64,000 bases of DNA, from contig JAKSZP010015908.1 in assembly GCA_022478985.1 (NCBI GenBank), positions 62,001-126,000 on the forward strand. Direction: 5' to 3'. The stretch's first letter is position 1, and every line of letters starts with the position of its first letter. The translations under genes and the position numbers were made by a program. Of this stretch, positions 46,080-57,122 are shown piece by piece. The stretch is from Massospora cicadina. Taxonomy: Eukaryota; Entomophthoromycota; Entomophthoromycetes; Entomophthorales; Entomophthoraceae. The notes beneath the pieces are model-generated. The model did no database searches. It had not been told where the DNA came from and was given only the letters and a program-made list of their open reading frames with translations.

Positions 46080-46699
46080 CATATCCACCATCACAGGATC
46101 ACCCAACTGATATTTGGGCGCCACTCTACGTTTTGATCTGAAAACCTCATGGTATCCTGGGAGGTTCTTTTAATTGCCTTGGCACCTGATGGTTTTTTTA
46201 TGGATGGCTTTTGTGAAATTATCCGCCAAGGGATGTTTGTGTGTATTTGGAGCCCAATTGTAAAGTCAGGCTTCTAGCCTAAGTTGGCGTACAGCGGCGA
46301 GATATCTGTAGAGGCATGCATTAAATTATTGTACAAACCTGGGCTAAGGACCTTCACCTGACTAAGTGTCCTTAGTGGCGGAGGTGTAGCACTATAGATA
46401 CTGCTCAATTAACCTATTAGTCAACTCAGTTTGTCCATCAGAGTGAGGTTAATAAGCTGACAATAGCATAATTTGATGTGAATTGTCTCACGCAGGAATA
46501 AACACAAAATTATGATGTAAACTGTGGTTCTCTATCATTAAAACTTTCTTGTGGTACCCCAAAAATGGTGAAGATAGTGGTCACAAATAAATGTCCCATC
46601 TCTTCCGCTGTGGTTGTAGCTAAGCATAGGATAACAGGCTTTTTTCGCAAATCTGACCATGACTACCATGATCCATTAGACCCTTTTGAAGTGGGAATG
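46080..46699 (-). pseudogene. Gypsy-C integrase core
   Basis: The minus strand reads TTTAEEMGHLFVTTIFTIFG then VPQESFNDREPQFTS, with the second catalytic Asp in the DREPQFTS box (normally SDRDPQFTS). Further down are weak H.QTDGQTE remnants (TSLXWTNXVD) near 46440. Stops are frequent. The upstream half of the gene lies beyond Gypsy-B at 56289-56560. Confidence 0.82.
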
Positions 46700-47850
46700 T
46701 GTTGGGATTTTTGCCCATATTCTCAGCCTGCTAGATTACCTGGTGTCGCTAGGGGAAAATTCCCTAAAGCGAAGTGAATTGGAAATCAGTTGGCCCTAGT
46801 TCTGGAGGAACTACGTTTAGGGGATTTTGAGATATTCACCTAGCCGTATCTGTTGGGGTTCAATCCAGATGAATACCTATTATCTCATCAAGCAGAGTAG
46901 CCGACTTAATAGGGGCATCTGATAGTGTTTAACTATCAGGTGTATAGATTGGAATCAGTCAGGTTTCATCACCGACTGATCAGGAATAAATAGTGAGTTG
47001 CAAGGCGAGTAATGCCACCTGCAACTAATGAGTCGATTGGTTTGGTGAAGTAACCTTCCATTATGGGTAATAAGTCCCATTAACTAAGCAGGTCGCTAGC
47101 CAATTATGATTGGTTTGCTTGGATCGAGAGGAAAGCGTTAGAGACACGTTTTCTAACTCTTTCTGTTTGAGGTCTCAAGGATGTCCAATGATGGAATCCT
47201 AGTCAGGATGGGGAAGACCATCGCTTCCAAGATGAGGAAGGGTGATTCAATGGCAACGGCTGCCATTTCATTGAAGAGGTATCAACTGAGAGTTAGACAG
47301 CCGAATCCCCTACTATATAATTCCCTAGGATTTACTATGATAAAAAACACACTAAAAACCCTCATTTAGTAAAACATTATTATCTACAGTAATATTGTCA
47401 ATTCAGTGTATAGTTAAACTATCAGCTTCTATTGTGACGTTCCATCTCAAGGATATTATTACAGAAGACAATAATTGGAAGACTCTCAGAGAGAAGAGTA
47501 AAGATCTGATCAGGGATCTAGAGATGAAGGGAACCACAATCAGGGATAGCTGCCGACTGTGTTTTAGGCCAAAAGAGACTGTCACTTGGGTATCTTGATG
47601 AATATTGGATGGACAGGAATATAGTGAACAAATCCCTACTAGTACAACTTACAGAGTATTTAATCGGAAGTACTGGCTGAAGCATTGAGCCAAATAATAG
47701 TTCAAACTTAACTATGTATTATAGTCTCCAAAATATTATTGATTAATACACTCTATACAACGTGACAAAGTGCATGAGGAAATCAAAAACTGTGCATTAA
47801 AAAGGTTACTGGTTGACAACTGAAATTCAACACTAGGATAAATTTTTACA
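46700..47850 (+). repeat. Gypsy-B 5' LTR
   Basis: 1151 bp; matches 55140-56288 and, reversed, 60337-61479. A short frame inside (47395-47598) recurs in the other LTR and is a by-product of conservation. Confidence 0.96.
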
Positions 47851-47852
47851 AG

Positions 47853-47872
47853 TTGGTGCTCACTACAGGGGT
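47853..47872 (+). promoter_or_regulatory. Primer-binding site of Gypsy-B
   Basis: TTGGTGCTCACTACAGGGG begins two bases after the LTR and carries TGG complementary to a tRNA CCA end. The same site follows the small LTR element's LTR (34544) and, with changes, the Gypsy-D LTR (21685, minus). The tRNA is not identified. Confidence 0.75.
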
Positions 47873-47915
47873 AGTTGAGTAAAGAATCTATTATAATGTC
47901 ATATAAAGAATAAAT

Positions 47916-49180
47916 GTGCAAGCTGTGGACCAAGATCGCCACTGTGAATCAGAATGTCTTAAACTCAGTGGACCATTGGGAGTTCGCAGCCTTGGAAGAG
48001 CAAGTCACCAAGGTGGAGGAAGGAGTGAAAATGTAGCCAACTTCAGAAACGAGTTACTAGGCAAAGTAAACTCTTTGAAAAAGAAAGAAGGAGATCTTGT
48101 TTGAGAGGTACTATTCCTGAAAACAAAGCGAGAAGCGGATCACATTCATTTAAGAAAGTTTGGTGTGGATATCGAGAAATTGATAAGAGAAGTGGAGGCC
48201 TTGAAAGCCCACAGATGTGTTTGTGAGCCTGATATGGCCAGCGATGCTGAAGAGAAAAGTCCTCACATGATACTTGGGAAGTCAAATACCCCATGAAATA
48301 TGCTGCCCACCTTAATGCCATTTCAGAAATGACGCCCAAAGTCACTCCATAAGTTAGCTGTGTAGCTGAACTGAGAGAATCGGCCCAAAATGACTCAGAG
48401 GAATTTAGAGCAACACCGAAATTGCCAACATTCCATCAGATTAATGCCCCAGCAATTTTATGACTGTTTGACATGACTATGAATGGATATGGGGATTGTC
48501 AAAAGGCGTTGATGGTCATGAACTGCCTGGACACAGACTGCCAGAACCTAGTGTTACCACACTTGGAGGAAGACAGGATGGTTGTATGCCAAGGCAAAGG
48601 CGGCCATAATAAAGGAGTTCTGGAGTCCAACCCACATGTCAAAATGCAAGCAAGAATTTATGGGAATTCAATTCCATAAAGATGAGTCTCTTGCTAGCTT
48701 TGCAGATTGATTTGACCAGGAGTCGCAGATCCTGGCTGGAGCGAAAGTGTTAGATGACTTTGATGCTAGAATCGCTTTGCAAGCGGCCCTTTGGCCCTAT
48801 CATGATTTACATCAAATGATGTCTTCTGTATTCACAATGGAGATAACTACCTCACAAATGGTAGACAACCTGAAGATTTTGGGAGCGACGTTCAATGCCC
48901 CAAATAGAAGCTTCAAGTCTAATCTAGTCTGAAATCTGAATCCCATGAAGGGAAATGAAGGAGCAAAAGAGGCTACCAACCAACTGTGCCAGGAAATAAG
49001 CCCAAAGAATTCAGATGGTTAAGCAAGAAAGAGAAGGTCTGCTTTCAGTGTGGCGGGAAAGGACATTTCGCCGCACACTGCAAAAAGCTGAAGGATCAGA
49101 TTAACGTGGTCCAGGCCAAGGAGACAGCAGTAGCCAAGGATTCAGGAAAAGGGCCCGCTGCCTAGACAAGGAACAGTCTA
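47916..49180 (+). pseudogene. Gypsy-B Gag with intact CCHC knuckle
   Basis: N-terminal helical region (FRNELLGKVNSLKKKEGD near 48045; IEKLIREVEALKAH near 48175), probably coiled-coil. The capsid-like domain includes KMQAREFMGIQFHKDESLAS at about 48640-48700 and VLDDFDARIALQAALWP (48747 onward). The knuckle CFQCGGKGHFAAHC at 49040-49081 has all four ligands. Lys-rich sequence follows. Frames change at least three times and stops occur, so Gag is not translatable as one protein. It would package element RNA. Confidence 0.87.
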
Positions 49181-49559
49181 GAGCGGCGGAGAAACCTGTT
49201 CCTCCCAATATCATGAATGAAGAAATAGACATTAGCAATCTGTTCGTAGATGACAAGCAGGATCAGCTATACCAAGTGGTCAACATGGATGTAAATGCTG
49301 TGACCAGAGCTGGGGCGAAGAATATTGACCCTGAGATAATTCAGGAAGTTGCCCAGCCTGTATGCCTGACAACTGGCGGAGAAGATTCAGACCACAGAGA
49401 ATCCTGATGAGTTATCAGACATCTGTTTAGATGAGGCCAATCTGTTGATCCACCTAGGCGTGATAAAGGAATCATTTCCTGAATTATTGGCGCAGATTAT
49501 TCATACCCTAGATTTGGCTAATAACGCCGCCATTCATTCAGTAAATACTATATTACAAT

Positions 49560-50010
49560 ACTCTGAGTGTACATATATAGATATTCAAGTGAATTGAGTA
49601 AGGGTGAGGGCGATTTTCAACAGCGGAGCGCCCATCAATATTGTGTTGACCAAGCTGGTAAAGAGGATGAAGATCTCCCCGGACTTGGAACACAAGAGAG
49701 AATATGGAACAGCTGGGCTGAACACCACCGTTTCCTGTGGAAAATATAGTGCGCTGCCATTATGATTCAGGTCGTTGGTGGTATCTGTGCCAGCGATAGT
49801 TTTGGTGAACCAAAACTATGATATCCTGATTGGAATGGAATTTCTGCGGAAGTATGGAGTTAAATGTAACTTCAAGGATAATACGTTGACCATCCTGGGT
49901 CAGATGTTACCATTGGTATACCAGAAGGATGGTGAAGCTCCATTGAATCAGAGAAACAACTTCATTAATCTGATATACAATGATGGCATTGTACTGATTT
50001 GATACCAATT
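49560..50010 (+). pseudogene. Gypsy-B protease
   Basis: AIFNSGAPINIVLTKLV near 49610-49660 aligns with the D-S-G-A active site of retropepsins, but the Asp codon is AAC (49619-49621), giving NSGA. MKISPDLEHKREYG follows. In the next frame (49775-50002), VLVNQNYDILIGMEFLRKYG is the conserved C-terminal half (DILIGMDFL type). The Asp-to-Asn change alone would inactivate it. Confidence 0.85.
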
Positions 50011-50399
50011 AGTTGGTAGGAAGTGACAAGAAATGCCAGCGGAAATCCTAGAAAACTGGGGAATTCCATTAAGGATCAAGAAGGAAAGGACCATACCAGC
50101 CAGATTGCAGATAATAGTTGACACCGGGTTGACTTTGGAGATTCTGGAGCTGTTGTATGGAGAAGTCAGAAGCCCCTGGAAGAAGTCCAGAGTGGAGCCA
50201 TGGGTGGCTCTGGGATAATAATGCCAGGCCATGGAGAAATATGAGTTCTCCTGGCGAATTTGAGCGAAAAACTGATGAAGATCAAGAGGAATCAGATCAT
50301 TGCATTTATTCATCTGATCCTGATGGCAGAATTGAGATGATTCCATGATTTTGGGTCTCTCAATGAAATGGGATTACCTGCTGGGGTGGCCAAAAGCAT

Positions 50400-51345
50400 C
50401 AACCTATTGGTTGATTGAGAGCAGCTCGCTGATCTGCCAGAAGGGCAGAAGGAGGAGGTGCTCAAATTATTTGAGAAATATTGGGAAGTGTTCGCTCAGG
50501 ATGACCATGATTTGGGATGCATCAAGATGTAATTCACAAGGTTGACACTGGGGAAAATCTACTGATAAGGATGAGACCAATCCAAAGATCAAAAGCTGCT
50601 GAAGTGGTAGTGGAGGATGAGATCAGCAAACTAGTGAAGCATGGGCTTCTAGTTCCATCATCAAGTCCCTGGGTGAGTCTGATTCTGATTGTGAAGAAGA
50701 AGGATGGATTGGGAACTAGTACTAAAAAAAGAAGAAGGATGGTGGTGATTGATTATCGGAGGCTGAACAAAATTATGAAGAAGGATTTGTATCCCCTACT
50801 GAGGATTGACAATGCGCTGGATTGATTTAGGAGAAGCGAAGTATTTCTCCATGATGGATCTAATCTCAGGATACTGGCAGATTGACTTGCCAGAAGAAGA
50901 CCAAGAAAAATGCGCGATTATTACCGCGCAGGGGTTATACCAGCTGACAAGGATGCCCCAGGGTCTTTGCAATGTGCCCGCGACGTTCCAGAGGGCCATG
51001 GACGCGATATTAAGCGACCTGAAGTTGTCATGCGTCCTGGTATATCTGGATGATATCAATGTGTTCAGTAGAACGTTTACTGATCACCTGCACCACTTGG
51101 AAGAAGTTTTTAAGAGACTGTCCGCGGCTAACCTGAAGATCAAGCCAAGGAAGTGCCACTTCTTCAAGAAAGAGTTGGAATACCTGGGATTTGTGATCAA
51201 CTCAAATGGATTGCAGCCGCAAACCCAGAAGATAGCAGCTATAGAGCGTATGGCTGTGCCAAAGAGTGTCTGAGACATCCAAGTATTCCTTGGGATGGTC
51301 AGATACTACAGAAGATTTATTTGGGACTTCACCTGAATAGCCGAG
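50400..51345 (+). pseudogene. Gypsy-B reverse transcriptase
   Basis: Frame 50517-50825: KLVKHGLLVPSSSPWVS, LIVKKKDG, then RMVVIDYRRLNKI. A 35-bp length change from a LINE tail insertion lies between the last two. After a frame change near 50820, frame 50806-51273 gives YFSMMDLISGYWQIDL, RMPQGLCNVPATFQRAMDA, intact YLDD at 51043-51054 (VLVYLDDINVFSRTF) and CHFFKKELEYLGFVI. A stop follows at 51271. The palm and its catalytic Asp residues are the best preserved of all gypsy RTs here. Confidence 0.93.
50694..50742 (+). mobile_element. 21-bp LINE-2 tail insertion within RT
   Basis: AAGAAGAAGGATGG is present at 50694-50707 and 50729-50742. The 21 bp between them (ATTGGGAACTAGTACTAAAA plus A) equal the LINE-2 3' end (TTGGGAACC, then ACTAGTGCTAAAAA at the 40782 copy). 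Other gypsy RTs have only a few residues between KKKDG and the VVIDYR box. Part of the duplicated string could pre-exist as KKDG/RRMV codons, which makes the exact TSD length uncertain. Confidence 0.7.
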
Positions 51346-51349
51346 CCTT

Positions 51350-51870
51350 TATTTCATTTATTGAAGGATCTGAAAAAGGATTCATATGGAATGAAGAGGC
51401 CCAGGACTCCTTTGATGAGTTACGCCGGTATTTGATAAATTCGCTGATTCTGAAATATCTTAATTTCAATTGGGAGTTTATCATTCAAACTGATGCTTTG
51501 TTGACAGCGATTGGCGCCATACTGAGCCAAGTAGACAAACTTGGGGATGAGCATCCAGTGGCATATGTGAGATGGACACTCTCAGCTGCTGAGAGGAACT
51601 ACACCGTGACTGAGCGTGAATGCCTTGCAGTCATTTACGCATGTAAGCAGTTTTGGGTGTACATCCACAGAATGCACTTTAAGGTGGTGACGGACCACTC
51701 TTCGCTGTGTTGGTTGCACAATCTAAGAGAACTGGAAGGACGACTGGCCCGATGGGCACTTAAGCTTCAGGCTTATGATTATGAGATAGTCCACCAAGTG
51801 GGGGCTTCTCATCAGAACACGGATGGCTTATCGCGGTTGCCATGGTCCAGTTGGTATACCCACAGGTGGA
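51350..51870 (+). pseudogene. Gypsy-B RNase H
   Basis: Open from about 51346 in the frame ending at 51947. FIWNEEAQDSFDELRRYL is the connection, and FIIQTDALLTAIGAILSQ has the first Asp. ERNYTVTERECLAVIYACKQF has the Glu, and FKVVTDHSSLCWLHNL has the second Asp. LARWALKLQAYDYEIVHQVG and DGLSRLPW close it. All visible catalytic acids are kept, without stops. Confidence 0.93.
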
Positions 51871-51931
51871 TGAGCTATTCCAGAGAATGGTCAAAGGAAG
51901 AATCGAGGATTAGCCTTAAGAAATCCAAGGT

Positions 51932-53095
51932 GTGCTTCAAAAAGTGATGGAAAACACTGAGACTATGGATGGACAAGTATTCAAGACAATAAATGGGAAC
52001 TGGCCATTATTCCCAAAACCATCAGAAAGAGCAGCAATAGTACAAGCAGCTCACAAGGTTGTTGGGCATGGAGGCCTGAGGAAAACAACCAACCATATTC
52101 GCCAGTATTATTACTGGGAATTGATCAACTGCAATGTTGCAAATCATCTGGCTTGTTGCGTGGAGTGCCAGTTGCACAAACCACACAAGAATACAACTGA
52201 ATACTGAATGGTCTGACCTGGATTTTCCTGGCACATGGTATCCATTGATGTGATGGGACCATTGGCGATGAGCACAGGGAGAGTCAAGTACATCATAGTT
52301 GCTATTGACCATCTGATGAGATGGGTTGAAACAAAAGCCCTATAAGAGTTGACGCTACCAGTACTGCGAGATTCATCCTGGATCAAGTAGTATACTGGCA
52401 TGGATGTTTGCAAGTCCTACTGAGCAATAATGGGACCAACTTCACATCTCATGTGATCCTGAGGCTAAATGAAATAATGGGGATCCAAGGAGTCATGTCA
52501 GTACCATACCAGCTGGAGACAAATGGACTGGTAGAATGGGTCAATGGGATGCTAGCCGCAACGCTGAGGAAGATAGTCACAGGGAGAACTTCTGCGTGGG
52601 GAACATACCTGAGTTTGGTGATGTTTGCCTACAACATTAGTCATCATATGGTGATGGGAAAGACGCCATTTGAATTTTCTATATGGAGGAAAGGCCGCGT
52701 TGCTGCTGATTTTATATTTGATGGTAGAACCTACATCGGGGATGAGTACTGAGCAATACTTGAACTGACTGATGAGTATCCTGATTGATATGCAATCGCA
52801 AGCATTCAATACAACCTTGAAGAAAAGGATACCAGCGAAATTGATGGATGAAAGAACCAACTGGCATTAGAAGAATATTGAATTGGGGAAAGAGTCGCCT
52901 ATTGTGATATGCATGTTTCAGATGAAAGAACAAATTGGATGCATTGTGGTCAGGTCCATTCAAAGTAATTGCCAAGACAGTGACCAATGCTTTCTCCATC
53001 AAGAATCTCTTGGATGGAAGAGTTGTAAATCAAGTCCACGCTAAGTATCTAAAGCGTTGGATCAAGGAAAAAATAAAAGAGTTCCCAAAGGACCG
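51932..53095 (+). pseudogene. Gypsy-B integrase
   Basis: Zinc domain: His pair in AHKVVGHGGLRKT (near 52050) and Cys pair CCVECQLHKPHKN. Core: MVSIDVMGPLAM has the first Asp. LLSNNGTNFTSH has Asn (52426-52428) where the second Asp belongs. LVEWVNG keeps the Glu (52534-52536), and the usual R after it is W. The frame 52408-52752 continues AYNISHHMVMGKTPFEF. The C-terminal part to 53095 (VHAKYLKRWIKE end) is fragmented. Stops follow NTTEY and MV within the core. Confidence 0.93.
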
Positions 53096-53290
53096 ATGAA
53101 CCATTAAGTTGGTCATGTCCTGATGATTAGGTCAAGTCTGAAAAAAGGACCTCTGAACCAATCTAGATGGTTAAGTCCGAAAAAAGGACCTCTGAACAAT
53201 GGAAAACTGGTAGGTTTAAGTGCCCAGGATCCAGTTTGGGGGAAAAGATGGACCGCTGAACCAAAAAAAGGTCAAGTCCCATAGGAAAAA
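53090..53290 (+). repeat. Repeated GGACC(N)CTGAAC module
   Basis: GACCGATGAACC (53091), GGACCTCTGAACC (53147), GGACCTCTGAAC (53186) and GACCGCTGAACC (53251) lie in the 200 bp after integrase. Two are preceded by AAGTCYGAAAAAAGGACC, which can fold into a small GTCC/GGAC hairpin with an A-rich loop. The equivalent series lies at 38905-39110 in Gypsy-B2. Confidence 0.8.
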
Positions 53291-53594
53291 AGAAAAATAA
53301 AGATAAAAGATTGATAAACGATATTGGGAAATTTCTTTTAAAAAATGCATAGATAAAAAAGCCAATATATTTTCAAAAAAATTTATTGATTTTCCTCAGT
53401 ATGGGGATGATTCCGCCTATGTTGCCTCTTGGGGGAAGGAGGATGGATCGCGGTAGGAATAAATATCCTGTCAAAATCAATATGTGATTGGATGCTTGCT
53501 AGGGCAAGACCTACACAAAACCTTGTTTGTTGAGCGGACACCAATCCCATAGAAAAAATGACCAGGTGAAGGGAAATTGAAATGTCAGAAGATG

Positions 53595-54557
53595 CTAATC
53601 GTGAAACCTAGAGCGGGGAAGAAAGCAGCAATAAAGGAAGAGGCATATGACAAATAACCCTGAGTAATCCTGATATGGCACTGGAGCTAGAAGATTTGTC
53701 TTGAGCGCCTGCTGACGGGCTTTATCAAGGACACTGGACATGTGGGCTGGCAGCGAAGAAGGAATACTCGAGGGGGTTGTTGAATCATGCCCCCAATGAA
53801 TGCCATCAACAGAAGATAGTAGTGAGAATGCTCCAGAGAAGAGGTAGTCATGCAAAGAGCAGATTGCATCCTGAAAATGGCGACTAAAGGCTTCATGGAA
53901 ACTAAATCTGAATGACTGGTGGAATCCAGATGAGGCTGGAAGCTTCATCGACCAACTTCAAAGAACTTGGCCAGCAAAGTGAAGAGCATAAGTGGCAGTA
54001 TCCCGATCCAGAAGGTTATCCAGATCAGAGGGATTCAGCACTAATGTCAAATCCTCGGTGAATTGGGCCCAGAGTTCAGCATAGGGGAGCTCAAAGTGTA
54101 TTCTACTACCAATTGAGAGCTCAGAAACCAGTACAGCGAGTTTGTAAAATTGATTGAGTCAGAAGAGGAATTCAGGAAGCAAATCCAACCCAACCAGGAA
54201 TGAATGATCCAGAGTAACTGGCATAATCTCTGGAGCATCTACAATGATGTTTGGAGCATCAGCAAAAGAAGCCAAATCCAGGAGGGTTTTGAAGTCCAAC
54301 TCTGGAATTGACTGCAAGGGAAGAGTCAGCTGAGAGTTGTTTGAAACGATGACCAGCCTGGTTTTGGAGGGACTAGTTAGTGTTTCTGGTAATTCAATGG
54401 AAGGACTAGCTGCTTGCACCAAACTAGGCGTATGTGTCCTGGAAGGACCATAGAAGAGGTTCTGTTGAGCATCCTGACTCATCTGCTGGAAGAGACAGAG
54501 GTCTGGATCAGATAGACTGTTGAGGAGCTGCTGCTAGCGAGATTTGGAATTCGACAT
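53595..54557 (-). pseudogene. Antisense frame between integrase and 3' LTR of Gypsy-B
   Basis: From ATG 54557-54555 (MSNSKSR) to the stop at 53595 a single minus-strand frame spans 321 codons with three internal stops and no frame change. Blocks: NLFYGPSRTHTPSLVQA, SIPELDFKTLLDLASFADAP, RIHFELPYAELWAQFTEDL, RHFQDAICSLHDYLFSGAF, SSVLDKARQQALKTNLLAP, and a C-terminal hydrophobic GLFVICLFLYCCFLP that could anchor it in a membrane. Gypsy-B2 has the same blocks. A second Met at 54482 lies after the first stop and is conserved, so it may be the true start. No known domain is recognised. It occupies the env position but in reverse orientation. Confidence 0.65.
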
Positions 54558-55139
54558 ATGAGCTGGATGAGAGGGGGATGTCAGACTTATATAGAAGTTG
54601 ACATTAAGCACTCTATAATCCATTAGGCTCCAATTTTGGGGAAATTAATTTCATGGTTAATGAGATAAGCTTTCCAAGGTAAGAATTAGGGTTGACTTAC
54701 AGCCAAGAGGTTATGAGTGAAATAACTAGGGCCAATAGAAATAAGTATTATTAATTAAGTGGGAAATTTATCATTGATGGCAAGTCTCCTGTCTAGGATG
54801 AGGAGAAAAATTGGGAATTCAAGGATGCCGGACCTTGAATCCTGAATATGACAGAGGGTCTTATACCCTGACAGGGGGAAACCTGGATCCCTGGACTAAC
54901 ATAGTCATGATTAACTTGATCAGCCTAGCATGACAGAATGTCATGGGGACCGCACTCTGAGAAGAGTGGTAGCGAGGAAAAAGAGGAAGAACGCTGTATG
55001 CTGAAGTTCATCCTGAGCAGCGTTGAGTATTAATGAGTGTACTCTGCTTGAACCAATGAAGTATTTGACCAGGTATCTGAAGCGGTGTTCTCATGCCCCA
55101 GTTCTTTTCTCGCTGGAAATCTAGGCAACAGGGGGGATG
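54558..55139 (+). other. Gypsy-B 3' non-coding region and polypurine tract
   Basis: No frame is recognised. Similar sequence lies at 32776-33350 in Gypsy-B2. It would contain any promoter of the antisense frame. It ends CAACAGGGGGGATG directly before the LTR, the second-strand primer tract. Confidence 0.7.
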
Positions 55140-56288
55140 TGTTGGGATTTTTGCCCATATTCCCATCCTGCTAGAATACCTGGTGTCTCTAGGGGAAAAT
55201 TCCCTAAAGCGAAGTGAATTGGAAATCAGTTGGCCCAGATTTTGGAGGAACTACGTTTGGGAGATTTTGGTATATTTGCCTGGTCATATCCATCAGGGAT
55301 TGATCCAGTAGAATATCTAATATCTCATTGGGTGGAGTGGCCGATGAAATAGGGGCATCTGATAGTGATTAACTATCAGGTGTACCAATTGGGATTGGTC
55401 AGGTTTCATCACCGACTGATTGGGAATGAATGGTGAGTTGTGAGGCGAGTGATGCCAACTGCAACTAGTGAGTCGATTGGTTGGTGAAGTGACCTACCAT
55501 AATAGTAATAAGTCCCATTACCTAAGCAGGTCGCTAGCCTATTATGATTGGTTTGCTTGGATCGAGAGGAAAACGTTAGGGAAACGTTTTCTGACTCTTT
55601 CTGTTCGAGATCTCAAGGCTGTCCGATGACAGAATCCTAGCCAGGATGGGGAAGACTATCACTGCCAAGATGAGGAAGGGTGATTCAATGGCAACGGCTG
55701 CCATTTCATTGAAGAGGTATCAACTGAGAGTTAGACAGCCGAATCCCCTACTATATAATTCCCTAGGATCTACTATAATAAAAACACATTAAAAACCCTC
55801 ATTTAGTAAAACATTATTATCTACAGTAATATTGTTGATTCAGTGTATAGTTAAACTATCAGCTTCTATTGTGACGTTCCATCTCAAGGATATTATTGCA
55901 GAAGGCAATAATTGGAAGACTCTCAGAGAGAAGAGTAAAGATCTGATCAGGGATCTAGAGATGAAGGGAACCACAATCAGGGATAGCTGCCGACTGTGTT
56001 TTAGGCCAAAAGAGACTGTCACTTGGGTATATTGATGAAGATTGGATGTACAGGAATATAGGGGAACAAATTCCTACAAGTACGGCTTACAGAGTATTTA
56101 ATCGGAAGTACTGGCTGAAGCATTGAGCCAGATAATAGTTCAAACTTAACTATGGATTATAGTCTCCAAAATATTATTGATTAATACATTCTATACAACG
56201 TGACAAAGTGCATGAGGAAATCAAAACTGTGCAGTAAAAAGGTTACTGGGTTGACAACTGATAATCAACACTAGAGTAAATTTTAACA
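55140..56288 (+). repeat. Gypsy-B 3' LTR
   Basis: 1149 bp, partner of 46700-47850. Differences are scattered substitutions, with about five in the first hundred bases. Confidence 0.96.
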
Positions 56289-57122
56289 GCAGGTTAACTA
56301 AAAAGTCAACTGATACCATCATCTATGGTCCCATTGCTTATTTCTGTTGATGTAAAAGCCCATTTCTCCCCCTCTGTAAGATTTGGATTGCGCACAGGTT
56401 ATACAACGTTCTATCAAAGCCAGCACATCTTTTGTCAATCAATTTAAGTCATATGCTCTTTTTATCAGGTTGGTAGTATTCTTCCTCTGAGGTGTCCCAT
56501 TATTAATGGATTGTATTGTTCCTTTATGACTTAAGAATGTAAACTTTCTAGTACCCATACGAATTATCAGAAATAAATCACCCTATCATCTTTTAAGTAC
56601 CAACTTGAGGGGCTTTTCCCCTCCTGTTTTTGGTCCCCTAGCACTTTTCCTTTGATAGTTTCTGCTTTTGAATCCAGTACTGCGTCCAGGAGGTGATCAT
56701 TAGTACTAAATGCTAGTTTGGTTTGGAGGTGTCTTATCACGCAGGGCCCATGGTGTTATTTGAGGGTTCAGATATGGCCATGGGGAGTGGTTTTTGGGTG
56801 TTGTAGGAATACTATGGCATTGATAATTGCTTGTTACGCTGATAGTCCAGGAAGCTCCTGTTTGGGGTGAATTGATGTAACTAATTTGGACCCCTTTTAT
56901 GGGATTGGCTCGACCGCCAGGCTCCTGCTCAGTATATCTAGAATATGTGTATAAGTCTTTGAAAAACTCATACTTAAAGTTGAAGTTGAGCAGGTCACGT
57001 TGTGTCCTAGGTTGTCTGTGTGCTAATTTCTGCGGCTTGTGATAATATATAAGTGATTTGTGATCCATATGCACTATCGCCATGTGCTTTGCTCCCTGTA
57101 GCAAATAACGCCAGTGCATCAT
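56289..57122 (-). pseudogene. Gypsy-C RNase H and integrase zinc domain
   Basis: The frame 57122-56706 starts in RNase H: GAKHMAIVHMDHKSLIYY, then HKPQKLAHRQPRTQRDLL and FNFKYEFF, typical of chromovirus RNase H. Closer to 56289 the minus strand reads LALIERCITCAQSKSYRGG (Cys pair of the zinc domain) and SVDFLVNL, the beginning of the core with its first Asp. Gypsy-B interrupts right there; the core resumes at 46699. Confidence 0.83.

Larger units (their letters stand above)
46700..56288 (+). mobile_element. Gypsy-B, full-length Ty3/gypsy element with antisense frame
   Basis: 9589 bp. LTRs 46700-47850 and 55140-56288, both starting TGTTGGGATTTTTGCCC and ending in ACA. PBS-like TTGGTGCTCACTACAGGGG at 47853; polypurine tract ACAGGGGGGATG before the 3' LTR. 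Gag, protease, RT, RNase H and IN follow in order on the plus strand. A further frame lies antisense between IN and 3' LTR. The LTRs differ at several percent of sites by eye, so the insertion is not recent. The flanks (GAATG left, GCAGG right) are not a clear TSD, although both lie at the break in Gypsy-C integrase. Confidence 0.95.

Noticed and set aside
46695..46699. TSD for Gypsy-B
   Set aside because: GAATG on the left and GCAGG on the right do not match; only the interrupted integrase frame supports the boundaries.
47395..47598. 67-codon frame, repeated at 55832-56035
   Set aside because: The two occurrences are the same position in the two LTRs of Gypsy-B; identity follows from LTR homology and gives no evidence of coding.
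53090..53290. CRISPR-like spaced repeats
   Set aside because: Repeat units are short, imperfect and unevenly spaced, inside a eukaryotic retrotransposon; no array structure.
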